A stretch of DNA of 64,000 bases from Taenia hydatigena (taxonomy: Eukaryota; Platyhelminthes; Cestoda; Cyclophyllidea; Taeniidae). Positions 37,001 through 56,168 of this stretch are shown piece after piece. Numbering within the stretch: position 1 is the stretch's first letter; the number at the start of each line of letters is the position of its first letter. Location of the stretch: NCBI GenBank assembly GCA_036345935.2, contig JADWOT020000002.1, positions 558,001 to 622,000 of the forward strand. Direction: 5' to 3'. The notes under the pieces are model-generated. The model saw only the letters and a program-made list of their open reading frames with translations, was not told where the DNA came from and made no database searches. The position numbers and the translations under genes are program-made.

Positions 37001-40000
37001 TCCACATTCGACACCACAGGAAACAATCTCCCCGAGGCGGGTCGCTGCGTCGAGGTGGCGAAGGTTTTGGGCTGTGCAAGTCCTCATGATTGCAGCTCGT
37101 AGCGGAGAGGTTTCGGGATGGCGCAAGAAGTAGTAAGGCTGGAAGGGAGCATGAAAAATAGTTGGTGAGTAGGCATTGTGCCATCAACCTATTGCAAGGC
37201 GTTTCATCATGTCCCTCCCCCCTCTCCCGCCACCCATATGAGAGGGCAGCGACATTTTTTCCATCAACAAATGACCCCGACGTGGAGTCAAAACGACTGG
37301 GAGTGGCAAGGCAAGTGACCCACCTTAGTGATGACTTTGAGATAGGCCGGAGCAATGTCTTTGACAATCAACTCTCCCTCCTCGTTTTTGGTGATAAGAC
37401 GCTCACAGAGGAAGACGAGTGGATGGTGGTCGGTGGGAGGAGTGGCCATCTCCTCCGGTGGAAGTACGACGGCCGGGAGGTCAGCCGGTCGGCCAAGTCG
37501 ATAGGTGGTGGGAGAGAGGACGCAGCAACGCCCACGAAGGGTGGCAAGAGGAAGGACGAGGCGACTTGTCTCATCGTAGATCAACTCTCGTGGATGCCAG
37601 GTATCGGACGAGTGGGAGAGACTTGAGGGAAGATCGTAAGGTCGTAGAAAGGCCCCGCCTTCCATCCAGCTTCTTCCGCTGTTGAGAGCGAGAGAGGAAT
37701 CCATCGAGTGGTGAGGTAAATCTACGTCTCTACCTCCAGCCAGATCTGCCCATTCCAATATCGAGTGTTAAAAACGCAACAAGGATGAAATTAAAGTTAT
37801 AGTTCAATGGAATACGTTCCAGACTACTCCAACAGAGTTCACACAGAGGACTAAAACCTGATTTAACTCACTTAGCATCCTTCCACAGCTGGTAGATCCT
37901 CACAACCACTGCTTCTGAGGCCTTGCTAAGTGGCGGTCTGGACGAAAACTCAAGCGAATCCATCATCGGCGCGGCAGTTGTGGCAGCCTCGTAATCCCTC
38001 CGATGAATTATTGCAAATTCATCGGTGAGGAATTGCTCCTCATCCGTGCCAAGACTCCAGTACTCGTGTCGTTCTGCCGTCTTTGAGAACACCGCCGCGA
38101 CATTGTGGACCTCTAGTGAGGCTGCTAGGGTTCGTGGATAGTCCTTCGTTAGCCCATCCAGTTCCAGACAGTTTGGACAGTAGTAGATGGGGCAGGAATC
38201 AGAAGGCGTATTAGCAAGGGAGAGAAGCCAAGAAATGTTGTGGCCTCCGGCGGCTAAAGCTCCTGCCAGAGCAGCTCGACAACGAGCTAACCGAAAAGGA
38301 GAGGCAGCAGGTCTTGTGGTGGGTGGCCAGGATGCACCCAGAGGTGTGGCTGGAGCGGCCAAACGTGGATTCATGTCGAGACAAAGAGCCCACCACACAC
38401 ACGGCAGGTGTTGGCGAGTGACGCAAGCGTTGCACTGAACCATCACATGCCCCCCCTCGACACGGAAACCGCAGAGACAGCGAATCACCTCAGCACCACG
38501 TTCGAGAGTTTGCCGGTCGACTTTCTTGCGGGCGACTCCGCTACCAGCGATGATCGGACCCGAGCCCTTCGCCGATCCGGAAGCTAGACCAGCAGAGGGG
38601 AGGGGAAGTTGCTTTTCCGGATGGTTCGCCACGTGCTCAGTCTAGAAGAGGGGAATGCAATTGGGAGTCAAGGGTTCCTCTCCACAGCCTCTCGGAGTTC
38701 GCAGTATTTCAGGACAGCCTCAACTCACCCGAAGTTGGTTGTACAGAGACCGAATCTGCTGCAACTGCTTTCCCACCCAACTTCGTCGACCGGCATAAGC
38801 CTCCCATGTTCGAAAGAGGAACTCGAGGAGTAAATCCAACTGTTGAAAGTCCACCGTGACGTTGCCCAAACGCGGAATAATGTCTCGCAGACACAAAGGT
38901 GGCCATTCCGACCCAGAGGGGTAGAACGGGACTATCTTTATCGCCGATTGAGAAACGGTGTCCGGAGAAACGGCTCTAAGAATCCGTGGTTGGATGGAGT
39001 TCTCGCATTCCAAGGCACTTTCAAAGTTGTTCAACAGACCAGAGCCACAGATGAATCGATAAAACTCGGGGCAACGCAGAGGGCAGGGGAGAGAGAGGAG
39101 AGGAGCCGTCAATCGCGTCGAGGGATCGCAAAGATCCGACGTGTTCAGCAGACGTGAGTACAGCTGATGAACCCACATCTTTTCGTCCTGTTCCTCACCT
39201 TCCTTAACCACCGCATCTTCCACAATCTTGTGAGACAGCGATGAGAAGGGGAAGAAAGCTGTTCTGGTCGGTAATTCCGCAATCCGCCCAGCAGCTAAAA
39301 ATTGTTGAGTTTTCGTCAAACCCAAGTGAATGGTTTCCAGAGAATGAGCCTTCGCTTTCCTTCGAGAAAAATGATTTCGGAGAAGAAATAGACGGAGGTG
39401 ATGGCTACCGTATATCAAACGATTCTCCTCATTCTGTTGAACAGAAAATTTGCGGCACACAAGTTCGTTAGATGAGTGAAGAGATATATGGGGAGGAAAG
39501 TGGAAAGTACTCACCTCCTCCATCTCCCTGCGTTTGGCCGGAGGCGAAGAAGCCGATGAAGTTGGGCGTCTACCACGCTTCGCCTTCTTCAACTCGCGCA
39601 GCTTAGATGACTCCAGGTGTTCCGCAGGTTTCACACACTCCATTTCATCCTGCGCTTCTGGACTTACCATGTAGGGAGGTTTGAGTTCAATAAAGATGTC
39701 CGGAGCCCTGAAAGAAAACGGAAACTAGAATAATCCTCTACGTTGGATTGAAGGTGGAAGACAGTATAGGACAGCTTACATAGCCGTGGGTTTCTTATCC
39801 TCCAGATCCACAAGAATCGGTTCTAGGAGAAAAGGAAAGCAGTATGTTGGAATTGAAGCAGAGGGCGATTAACCGTTCAAAGGAACCTTTACCCTCAACA
39901 GGAGGACGCGGATGCTTGGGTGGACGTCCACGTGGTTTGGGAGCCGCCCCAGTCAAGGACGGCGCTACCACCTTCTTGGGTTTTCGTCCACGCTTGGAGG

Positions 40001-43000
40001 GAGGAGCAACCTCCTCTTTCTTTACCTCTAACGCGTCTGCAGCGGTTGGGTTTGACGAGGTGACCTCAGCCTCCTCAACCATCGAAAGCATTGATGTGGA
40101 GTTGATTGATGATGCAACCATGCTAGCAAAGCCCATGGCTGCGGCCTGAAAGGCAGGAAATGATGTCGATAGGTAATGGATTGGATTAAAAACACCCGAA
40201 TTTTAAACAGAGAAGGGAGTTCTTTTAGACATTTGGACTGAAAAAAGGCCACGTACCTCTCGTTTCGGTCGTCCACTGGGCGAGCATGTCCTTTTACTCG
40301 GTCGTCCTGAAACGGGGAAAAGGGTTCATGCATTATTCCTGCTTTCAAATAAAAAAAACTCGCGCCAATTGAGACACAGCACTCACCCCTGGGTCTTCGT
40401 TTCCCATTCGGAGTAGAAGCAGCCGCCACCGTCGCTACAGCAACGGCGGGGACTAACACGTCTCTCTGTTGATGTTGGTCACCATGAGGAGAAACCGACT
40501 CCGAGGCATTACCATCATCCATATCCTGGGCACCATATTCTAAGTCGTTGTCTTCGTCTTCTGTATTGTCATTGGGAAAGTGGTGACTGGCAGAAGCGGA
40601 GGCGGTAGCAGTGGAAGATGTCATTTCACCACTTTCTCCACCGCTACCAACGACCTTGTAGCGCTTTCGTGGGGGTAACAGAGGTGATGCGAGAGTAGGA
40701 GAGGCCTGAGAAGCCCCTTGTTCAAGGACGGCACCGGTATCGGTGGCTGAAGGTGGCGATGAAGACGACGGTGGTTGGAGTGATGGTGAGGCTGCGCGAC
40801 GTTTACGATTCCCACTGCTTCGACTTTTGGCTCCAACGCCTCGGTTGGGGGAGAGGCTGAATGGGTGATGAGGTTCCTACAACACGGGGGCATTTAATAA
40901 AAGATGCAAATGGTAAGAGACTTCACATCCTCCCGACACTATTAACCCTATGGGAGAATTATTAGTCAATCACGTAGTTTTAAACAGATAGGCGCCTGGC
41001 ACTTTTATTACGCAAAAAGATCAAAATAACTAACGAACAGCCAGCTTTTAATTTGTAAAAGACCAAATTAAACTCCAAACACAACAGCACAGAAAGCCAT
41101 GCTTTAAAATCGCCACACTTACGCCCTTCTCGGCTACTCCACCTTCAGTAAAAAGAGATCCCGTTAGCTCTGATCCTGTAGTTGAAGATGCCACACCAGA
41201 GGCCTCGAAACCCACTGTTACGGAATTTTGCTGGGTTAGATGGTGGTGAACTGACTCAACTTCAGTAAAGGATCCAGAACTAGCCGGCCCCGTAGAGAGG
41301 CGACGACTACGACCACGAGTTGTCCGTTGATCGGAAGCCTCATCACCAGTTCCACTAGAGACAATTTGCAGCGAGAGCGGGGAGGTCGGATCCACAGCTG
41401 ATGCAGCCATTGATGCAAAATCGCCACTTGGACCCGATGGACCTCCAGATTCCTTCAAATGGAAGGTAAGATTAGAGCGCCATCTTGACCTCAGGTAGAC
41501 TCTTTAAACGAACGACTTCTGAAATCATTCAAAACAGTACACTTTGTCGGTTTGCTATTGAATTACACGGTTTAAGATGCGTATACCTCTCCCACTACTC
41601 AACATTCTTCAACACTTCAGCTTTAACATTTCACGTTACGGCGTCAGTTCAGGTAACCCGCTTGTAAACAAGGTCAATGAAGTCGTCTGGTGTGAGGAAA
41701 GGGGAGGACTTCTCACTGCCAAACCATCGACAGAACACAATTATCATCAGCTGGCTAAGCTTTCCCTTTTTCTCCCTACAGTCATAAATGTTTTGAGTAG
41801 CTTGCAGCATTAGTTTTATTTACCGGGAAGCGCTAATGCAAACGCTTTGCCAAAGGTAACCGTGACAATGAGAACAGACATTCCACTCACGCACATAAGT
41901 ACTTAACACCTATTTTAGAGCTCAGTTATTAGAAACACTCACATTACTAACGTAATCCTCACAAGTCAACCAGAACATCAACTACTCGCTTCACTCTCAT
42001 CCAGAGTCCAAACAAGCCAAGCTACTTCGATGCAAGAATTCGTGTAAGCAAGTACGGGAAAGTAAACCGCCTACTTGACTGGCTTTCATCATAGTATCCC
42101 AAGTGAGCAGGGCTCTCAGCTCTCTCGGCGTTCCGGCCGAATTTCGGCGCGACTTCACTGGCGTTTTCACGGGCACTACGGGTTGTGCGGTTAAAACATC
42201 CGTTGTGTTGGTGGTTAGGTCCAACAAAATTGGAGATTTCGACACTGTTGGATCTGCCACAGGGGCTGATGATTTCGGTGGCCTTCCTCGGCCACGTTTG
42301 CATGGTGAAGAGAGGACAACATGGTTGTTGACACCCTCACTACTACCGCAAAAACCATTTGCTTCATTGGAGATGGCGACATTGGTAGGGAGAACGGGGA
42401 CGGGAGGAGGGGGTAAAATAATAGAAGACGGAACATCCAACGGCTGAAACAGTCTTGACACCGTGGTTGACGGCTCTAAGATGCCATTCACAGCTTTCTA
42501 ACGAAACGAAGAACCCAAAAATATAATAGCTGAAATTAATTAAAGATAATAATGAAGTATAGACTTACGAGAAAACGTCGAACACACCGCGGAGTGAGTT
42601 GTTTCAGTTGCGTGGTGGGAGATTTCAGTCGGTTGGGCAGGCCACCAAAAGGGAGACAGAGTGGCGTTAACGCCGCGACTGCGGGCTTTGGAGCTGAAAC
42701 GAACGAAGACGGCTTCCCACGGCGACCGCCGCCACGACCCTTGCCGCCGCGTGGGGATGACATGGACGACAGTGGTGGTGGTGGGGGTTTCGATGGGTCA
42801 GTTGCCATGGGAACAGGATGGAGTTCACAGGGTCCAACACCGCAATTGGATTGAAAGATATCCGAAAGTTCGTTCATATTTGCGACAAAGGATTCGTCAA
42901 TAACGGCGCGAGTTCGACGGCTCGATTTGATCAATGCCTTACGTTCACGTTTGGCTAGCTTCCTTGGTCGATCAACTTAACACAGATGGGAGACCAAATC

Positions 43001-43583
43001 GGCTGTCGAGCCAGTTTAACTATTTTCAGCTAACTTGCTTATCAGAATAAGGAGAGACAAGAAACTTACATAATTTAAAATAAAATTCCGAGTAGTTGAA
43101 CATTATTAAGAACAATTTACTGGTGGAAATGATGATCACTCCACAATCAACGCGAAAATCCTAGTATGTAACTTACTGGTATCGTTTGGGGAGATATAAG
43201 CAGGGTGGGAGGTTGAGTTGGCAGGTGCTCCTGCTAAAAGAGAAATTGCAATCAACAATAGCTAGTGTGATAGATTAGAGGTAGGAGAACAGAGGCATCA
43301 TACCTGCGTCAAGGGGTTGAACAGGCTTGGAATTAAAAGCAGGAGTAGGGTGACCCTGATAAACATCCTGATCGCTGCTCGAGGTTCGAGAGTGGTCTGG
43401 TGACAGGGAGTGGTTGTGATTTTCCTGTGAAGGAAGGGAAGAAGGAGTGGGAAGAGGTGCCGCCGATGGTGATTTTGAAGGAGGTCTGCCACGACGACCA
43501 ACACATTTAATTGGTGTAGATGGAGGTGATTTTGCAAGGCCACCACTACTGCTACCTCGCTTTTTGCTTTTTTTCGGCCGCAT
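34038..43583 (-). CDS. ash1: ASH1-like chromatin protein (AT-hooks, bromodomain, PHD, BAH; no SET)
   Basis: Fifteen exons: 43304-43583, 43177-43233, 42569-42975, 42075-42497, 41123-41452, 40387-40876, 40257-40306, 39893-40145, 39780-39822, 39515-39707, 38729-39433, 37872-38641, 37324-37678, 36158-37138, 34038-34811. All phases agree, giving about 2036 residues. The first ATG (43583) begins MRPKKSKKRGSSSGG. Seven AT-hooks are visible (such as RRGRPPSK, KRGRGRPPK, KRGRKPKK, KPRGRPPKHP). The bromodomain end, YAGRRSWVGKQLQQIRSLYN (about 1050-1077), is close to that of ASH1L. Next comes a PHD finger (from about 1130; CLCG, MVQCNAC, HLPC, YYCPNC). The BAH domain (about 1320-1415) has RIYQLWKDA, GGAFLRPYD and RGRCCVLSPTTYRLGRP, the last being ASH1L-specific. 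This order matches the C-terminal half of ASH1, a Trithorax-group activator. The AWS-SET-postSET catalytic block that should precede the bromodomain is missing. Confidence 0.85.
36124..36148 (+). repeat. CTACTACT/AGTAGTAG hairpin (ASH1-like intron)
   Basis: A perfect 8-bp stem and 9-nt loop, starting 10 bases inside the donor end of the last intron of the ASH1-like gene. Confidence 0.75.
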
Positions 43584-46054
43584 CGTGACGAAAGGAAGCC
43601 TATAAAGGAAATAGATAAAATTGCTACTAGATATCAAATGGGACAAAACAATATCACCCGAAAATCAAAAATATTATTCTAAAACGACAACTGGAAGCAA
43701 ACAAGAAACGAAGTAATACAAAAGTCACAGCCAAAACTAAGAACCGTATCGTAAGCTCTGGAGAAAATGTAGACGGGGAACAAAAGAAACATCAAACGCC
43801 GCAAAGGAATCCCAATTTGAATAACGATAAGACAAAGACATGGCGTCACAAACCAGATGCGATAAATAGATGCAAATAATGCACGTCCACTCGGTTAAAA
43901 TCCACCCGAAAATAAAACACCCTCAAATAACTACAACCAACCGCGCGCCAAAACATGTAATCAGAAGGGCAAAACAAATCAATAAATGCATGCAAAATAT
44001 ATCTTTAAAATTAGTTCCTGCTAGCTTTAAAACAATGATTCGAAGTGCTTTTTTAATTGTAGTTATCGCAAGATAGGTTACAATTTTTTCCAATAAATTT
44101 TTAAAATACATTACTATAAGCAGACTGAGATGGTGAAACTAGAAGAAGTCATCCTACCCACTCTGGTTATGCTTTTAGCGTTCAACGCAAAGCAACACTT
44201 TGTACGCTTGTTTTATTTGAATGTTAATTCAAGGTGTAGCACACCCATCCAGCTTATTGCACTTCAGCCATTGGGCAATCGTCTCCAGTGCAATGCAGTT
44301 TCAAAGCGTAGCCTACTTAGTCATTCCCAAAAGCATTAGAAGATAAAATAGGCCAAAAAGCTTTAGCGTAATAGCTTGCTGAAGGACTGAACTACTACTG
44401 GCAAGCCCCAATGTTGATGCCTGCGATATTATGTGCACTTGCGTAATCAAAACTGGGCTGCACTGGCGTTCAATGTGCCGAGGCTTTACCCAAGTCCGAA
44501 TGTTAAAAACCAAATCTACTCTAGCCTCATCAAAGAAAATATCAGCTTCTTCTCCGGTTAAGATTTGTTTCCATACCTGAAATAGATTTTCGGAATGGTT
44601 TTACATTACGTTAGTTGTTGAATTTCTGTTTACCGAAAACGTCCGGTTGACGTTTTTCTCTTTAGATTTCTACTGAGCTGTTTTGACTTCGCGGTGTGCT
44701 GAAGCCTTGGATGCCTCACCGGTGGCAAAAGAATGGGGCTCGGTCTTAAAGGACACACATCTTGATATTTACCTCTATGCTAGTAGGTTTTTTGGACAGA
44801 AAAACTGCGTGCTTCTACAACTAGAAAAATTGGTGACTGCTTGCAAGTACGGGGAAGAAAATGACGTCTACCATTGCCAGCTAGCTAGCTTCGTGTCCCG
44901 TAGAAAGGCTACATGCGATGGAACCAACGCTAGCCTTCGCTTACCCAAATAACCCTTGTGATTTAACACATTACTGCATTTGTGCTAAGGAACTGGAAGG
45001 GTGATATGTCTTCTCAACCGCTCAGTAAATTAAAGGGGAATTAAACAGATTCGACTTGTAATATATAAGGTTATAACAAAGTCGCAAGTGGAAACAAAAG
45101 CAAAGTCCCAACGTTGCAATGCTTTTAGGACCGCCTTCCTGCACCATCTTATGGGTAAGCACAATGTTTGACAAACTTATTTGAGAGTTAAAAACTGTAC
45201 GATTCAAAATCGTTGAGAGTAATTAGTGGTCAAGTGTCTGCTCCGTTGCAGTAAAATTCGACGGATTACACAACTGCTGAATGAACATATTCATTGAAAA
45301 CTGGTAGAGTAAAGAACCTTGTTCGTTTAACTTACGGGTTCCCTGAAAGAGACCTTGCGTCATGGCTGATGTTGTAACGCTCTTGTTCTTTAAATGTGTC
45401 TTGTAGGCGAAAGAAGATGGAGACAAATTTAAACCGGTCGTTGCCGCACTTGGTAGCTTCCTTGAGACTGCCACTCTTTAGTCGTAAATACTATGGCCCT
45501 GTCACCACAAATATCAAACCTTTCCATTGCAACCGTATCTAGGCACGGTAGAGCATTTTTCGGCTCCGGAAAGGTCTCTGGTGTGGTACTTTGTTTGTTG
45601 AAACTACCGATTTCAATCAAGGTCACAGAGTTGGCCGTATTGCCCTAGCTGCGTAAGCTGTCCTCCGGGCCACGCCAGCAGCTTCCTTCCCTCTGTCCGT
45701 TGAATACATATATTCTACCCTGGCTTTCTACCTTCTTTTGCCTCCGAGGGAGCCTCGAAACGCTACAACTGGCTTTGCCATACTCATTTTTATATTTTGT
45801 CGTTGATCCAAATAGTAGGTAGCTTAAAATGTAAAATTCTATCTTGGTTTTGGAACCCAATTCACGTTGTTGGATTTGTGTTGGATCATTTTCACTAGGC
45901 AGCTCGACATGATTAGGCAAGAGTTAATAAGACAACAAAGCAAAATTTTTGTAATAGTTGATCTCTAAAAGGACAAAATGAATGTGAACTCAATGTTGAG
46001 CATTTAAAAAATAACGGAATACAGAGACACGAAAGCTATAAATTTAATTTCTCC
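43584..46054. other. Intergenic between ASH1-like and NEDD4-like genes
   Basis: The two genes run away from each other, so this stretch should hold both promoters. A 5' non-coding exon of the ASH1-like gene may begin just above 43,600, where an acceptor-like TTATAG precedes the start. I see no other gene. One copy of a 140-base direct repeat is at 45,640. Confidence 0.5.
45630..45775 (+). repeat. Direct repeat, copy 1
   Basis: Shares GCCCTAGCTGCGTAAGCTG, CTTCCCTCTG, a TATATTC stretch and CGAGGGAGCCT in the same order and spacing with copy 2, about 530 bases away. Confidence 0.75.
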
Positions 46055-53658
<7,604 letters not shown>

Positions 53659-55042
53659 ACTGCTTTGATTCCCGTGACACCCTGTGCTCCTTCTTCTCCC
53701 CCTCCTCATGAACGCACAATGACACAAACAGCACAAACCCACACCCACAATCTCCTGTACACGCCAGTATGTGAAAAATGAATCAATTCTCGCCTATTTA
53801 TTTATTTTACTATTGTTTCTCCTTCCCCCCGCCTCTCGTAACTGATCTCTCTTCCCCTTCCCCTCGCCTCAGCGCTCTGTCCGTATGTCTATTGCTGTCC
53901 CTCTTCTCCCTCCGGTTCTCACATCTCCCGGATTAGTGCACTTAAAATGTGTAGAATGCTTTCGTTTGTGAGAATAATGGACTCTTCTTTTCCTATTTTC
54001 GACTTTAAACCCTTGAGCACCTTTGGGATGCGTTAACATTTTCATGCGCGCCCGGACGGCTTTGAGAACAGCTTGGTAAGGTGACCAGGACCTTAGTCAC
54101 TCGGCGATGCGACACTGGCACCTTGCACACCCCTTGACCTCGTTTGTGCGTCGGTTTACGGCTTCCCACCACCATCACGGAAGCTACAGGACGGCGAATA
54201 CAGCGCAGTCGTTCATTCACTAACATTTGCATTTTCCAAGAGCTTGTGATGGGAGGAGGCACGAGACCGCTTGTTGCACTGAATTGCGTGGCGGAGCAAC
54301 CAACAGGTATGCCATCCAGGCGCCACAGAATAACTGCGCTTTTAACTGTTTATGCATTAGTTCTACTCCTGTACGAACTTCACAGTGTCCTCTATTCTGT
54401 AGGGCATTTTTTGCCTCAGAGTTATGTCGAATCGGAAGCGACTTTTTGAGGATGAAAGGTCTACTTATGGCTATTTTAGTAGCAATTTGGTTTCAGCGCA
54501 TGTGCCTTGCTTGACGCCTCCCAGCCAAGAGGTCTGTTGACGGCAGTGATAACGTGAAGGGCCATCTCTTTGCATGAATGAGGAGGCATGCATCCTGAAT
54601 TATCGAGGAGAAAGGCAAGCACACTACGTTTCTCCCTACGGTTGCTTTCACGAAGCCGTAAATCGCCGCGCTTTGTACTCTCGCCCTAACGGCAAGGCTG
54701 AGTGACCGAATTCATGACCTTCCAGCCTTCTTTTGAGTCAATAATAAATCCTTCCCCTTCCGCTTCAGAGTGGACTTGAAGTGTTTCCCTTTTAATTCCC
54801 AAAAGCGCCCATTATTATCAACACGATATCCTTTATTTTCATGAAAATCTACTTGAATTCTACTCGTGTGCATTTTTTGGGTCACCTATCAGAGTAGGGC
54901 TTCCTGATTTGATGAACTTAAACTCGTGTCATACCTATGCGGCGTGCTTGACTACATAAACGTGGATGTGTGGCAAGTGAAAAGAAGGGAGGAATTCTTC
55001 TAACTGAATGGAGGCGTGACCAACAATGCACGGCCACTTGTG

Positions 55043-55062
55043 CTACTTAAATAATTAAGTAG
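55043..55062 (+). repeat. CTACTTAA/TTAAGTAG hairpin
   Basis: A perfect 8-bp stem with a 4-nt loop, between the NEDD4-like and CELF-like genes. Confidence 0.7.
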
Positions 55063-55845
55063 AATTTGATTGAAAAATTGATACATTAGGAATTCGCAAA
55101 CAGAAATTCTCCGCCTTCCGCACGTCTAATCACACGTTTTTACCACGCTTGGCTGATCACCCTCATGATTTGAGAAGAGAGCACAACGCCGTGCCAATGG
55201 ACCGACATAGTCTAATTCGTTTTAGCCTATTTTTGCAATTTTATTGGCGTACGAACAGGAGATCAAAGCTCTCGTTCACAGGCAGCGTCACACATGTGAC
55301 ACATCGGTATCATGTTTAAAAATCGAGATCAGTTTCATACTGAGTTAATCAGTCTCGCATTCTATGCTCATCTATTTAAAATTCTTGTAAAAGTAATGCA
55401 AAAAACAAACCAATTAAAAGTGCTCCAAGTTTTATTTCTTCGATTCCTCAAAAAATAGAGAGAAATAAACAACATTTTCCCGCATCCAATTGATGCAAAT
55501 TGGAATATATATGTGTTTGTATTTGTTTGCGCGTAAATTTAAACAAACCTTGCAGGTTTAAAATGACTCCACCGTCACGCATCATGCGTGGTTCGTTTTT
55601 AAAATTCCACTTCCTCTTTTGAAACAGAGAGGGTGGGAGCGCGAGAGAGAGAAGAACAGTGTGAAAGTAGTTCATAATATCAAGATAAAGAAAGCATTCA
55701 ACTTTGCATTCCATTCACTTATTTTTAATTTTTCGGCCATTTTTGTTCTGATTGATGCAAATGAGAGTGGCCAATCAAAAATTACTGTACACTGTTACTA
55801 TTGGCAGTTGGTTGATTGGTTGGCGTTCAGCCGATCGGAGTGCGC

Positions 55846-55895
55846 GCACGCGAGAGAGAGAAACTGATTGGTAGAGCGAGAAAGAGAGAGAGAGA
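55846..55895. repeat. GA-rich microsatellite
   Basis: GAGA runs with two interruptions. Confidence 0.75.
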
Positions 55896-56168
55896 GAGCC
55901 TAATTACAGGGGATCACAGATTTTGGGACATCGGTTCGCAGTTGTGTATAAATCAGTAAAATCGACCTTTTTCTTGTTTGCGATATAACAAATTTTTGTG
56001 CTTGTCTGTGTGTGTGTGTGTTTGCGGATGGAGTTAAAAGCATGCTGAAGTGAAAATCTTCCCGTCTGCAGCTGGAGGAAGGAGGGGGAAGGGCGGTGGA
56101 GCAATAACAGTAATCATAATCATAATAGCAGTAATAACGTACGAGGGGAGGAATGGTGAGAGACTTAA

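Larger units (their letters stand above)
53659..56168. other. Intergenic between convergent NEDD4-like and CELF-like genes
   Basis: Contains both 3' flanks. A GA-rich run is at 55,846-55,895 and a TG microsatellite at 56,007-56,021. Several CCAAT/ATTGG pentamers cluster at 55,765-55,870. No gene is supported; hairpin-family members are at 54,461 and 55,043. Confidence 0.5.
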
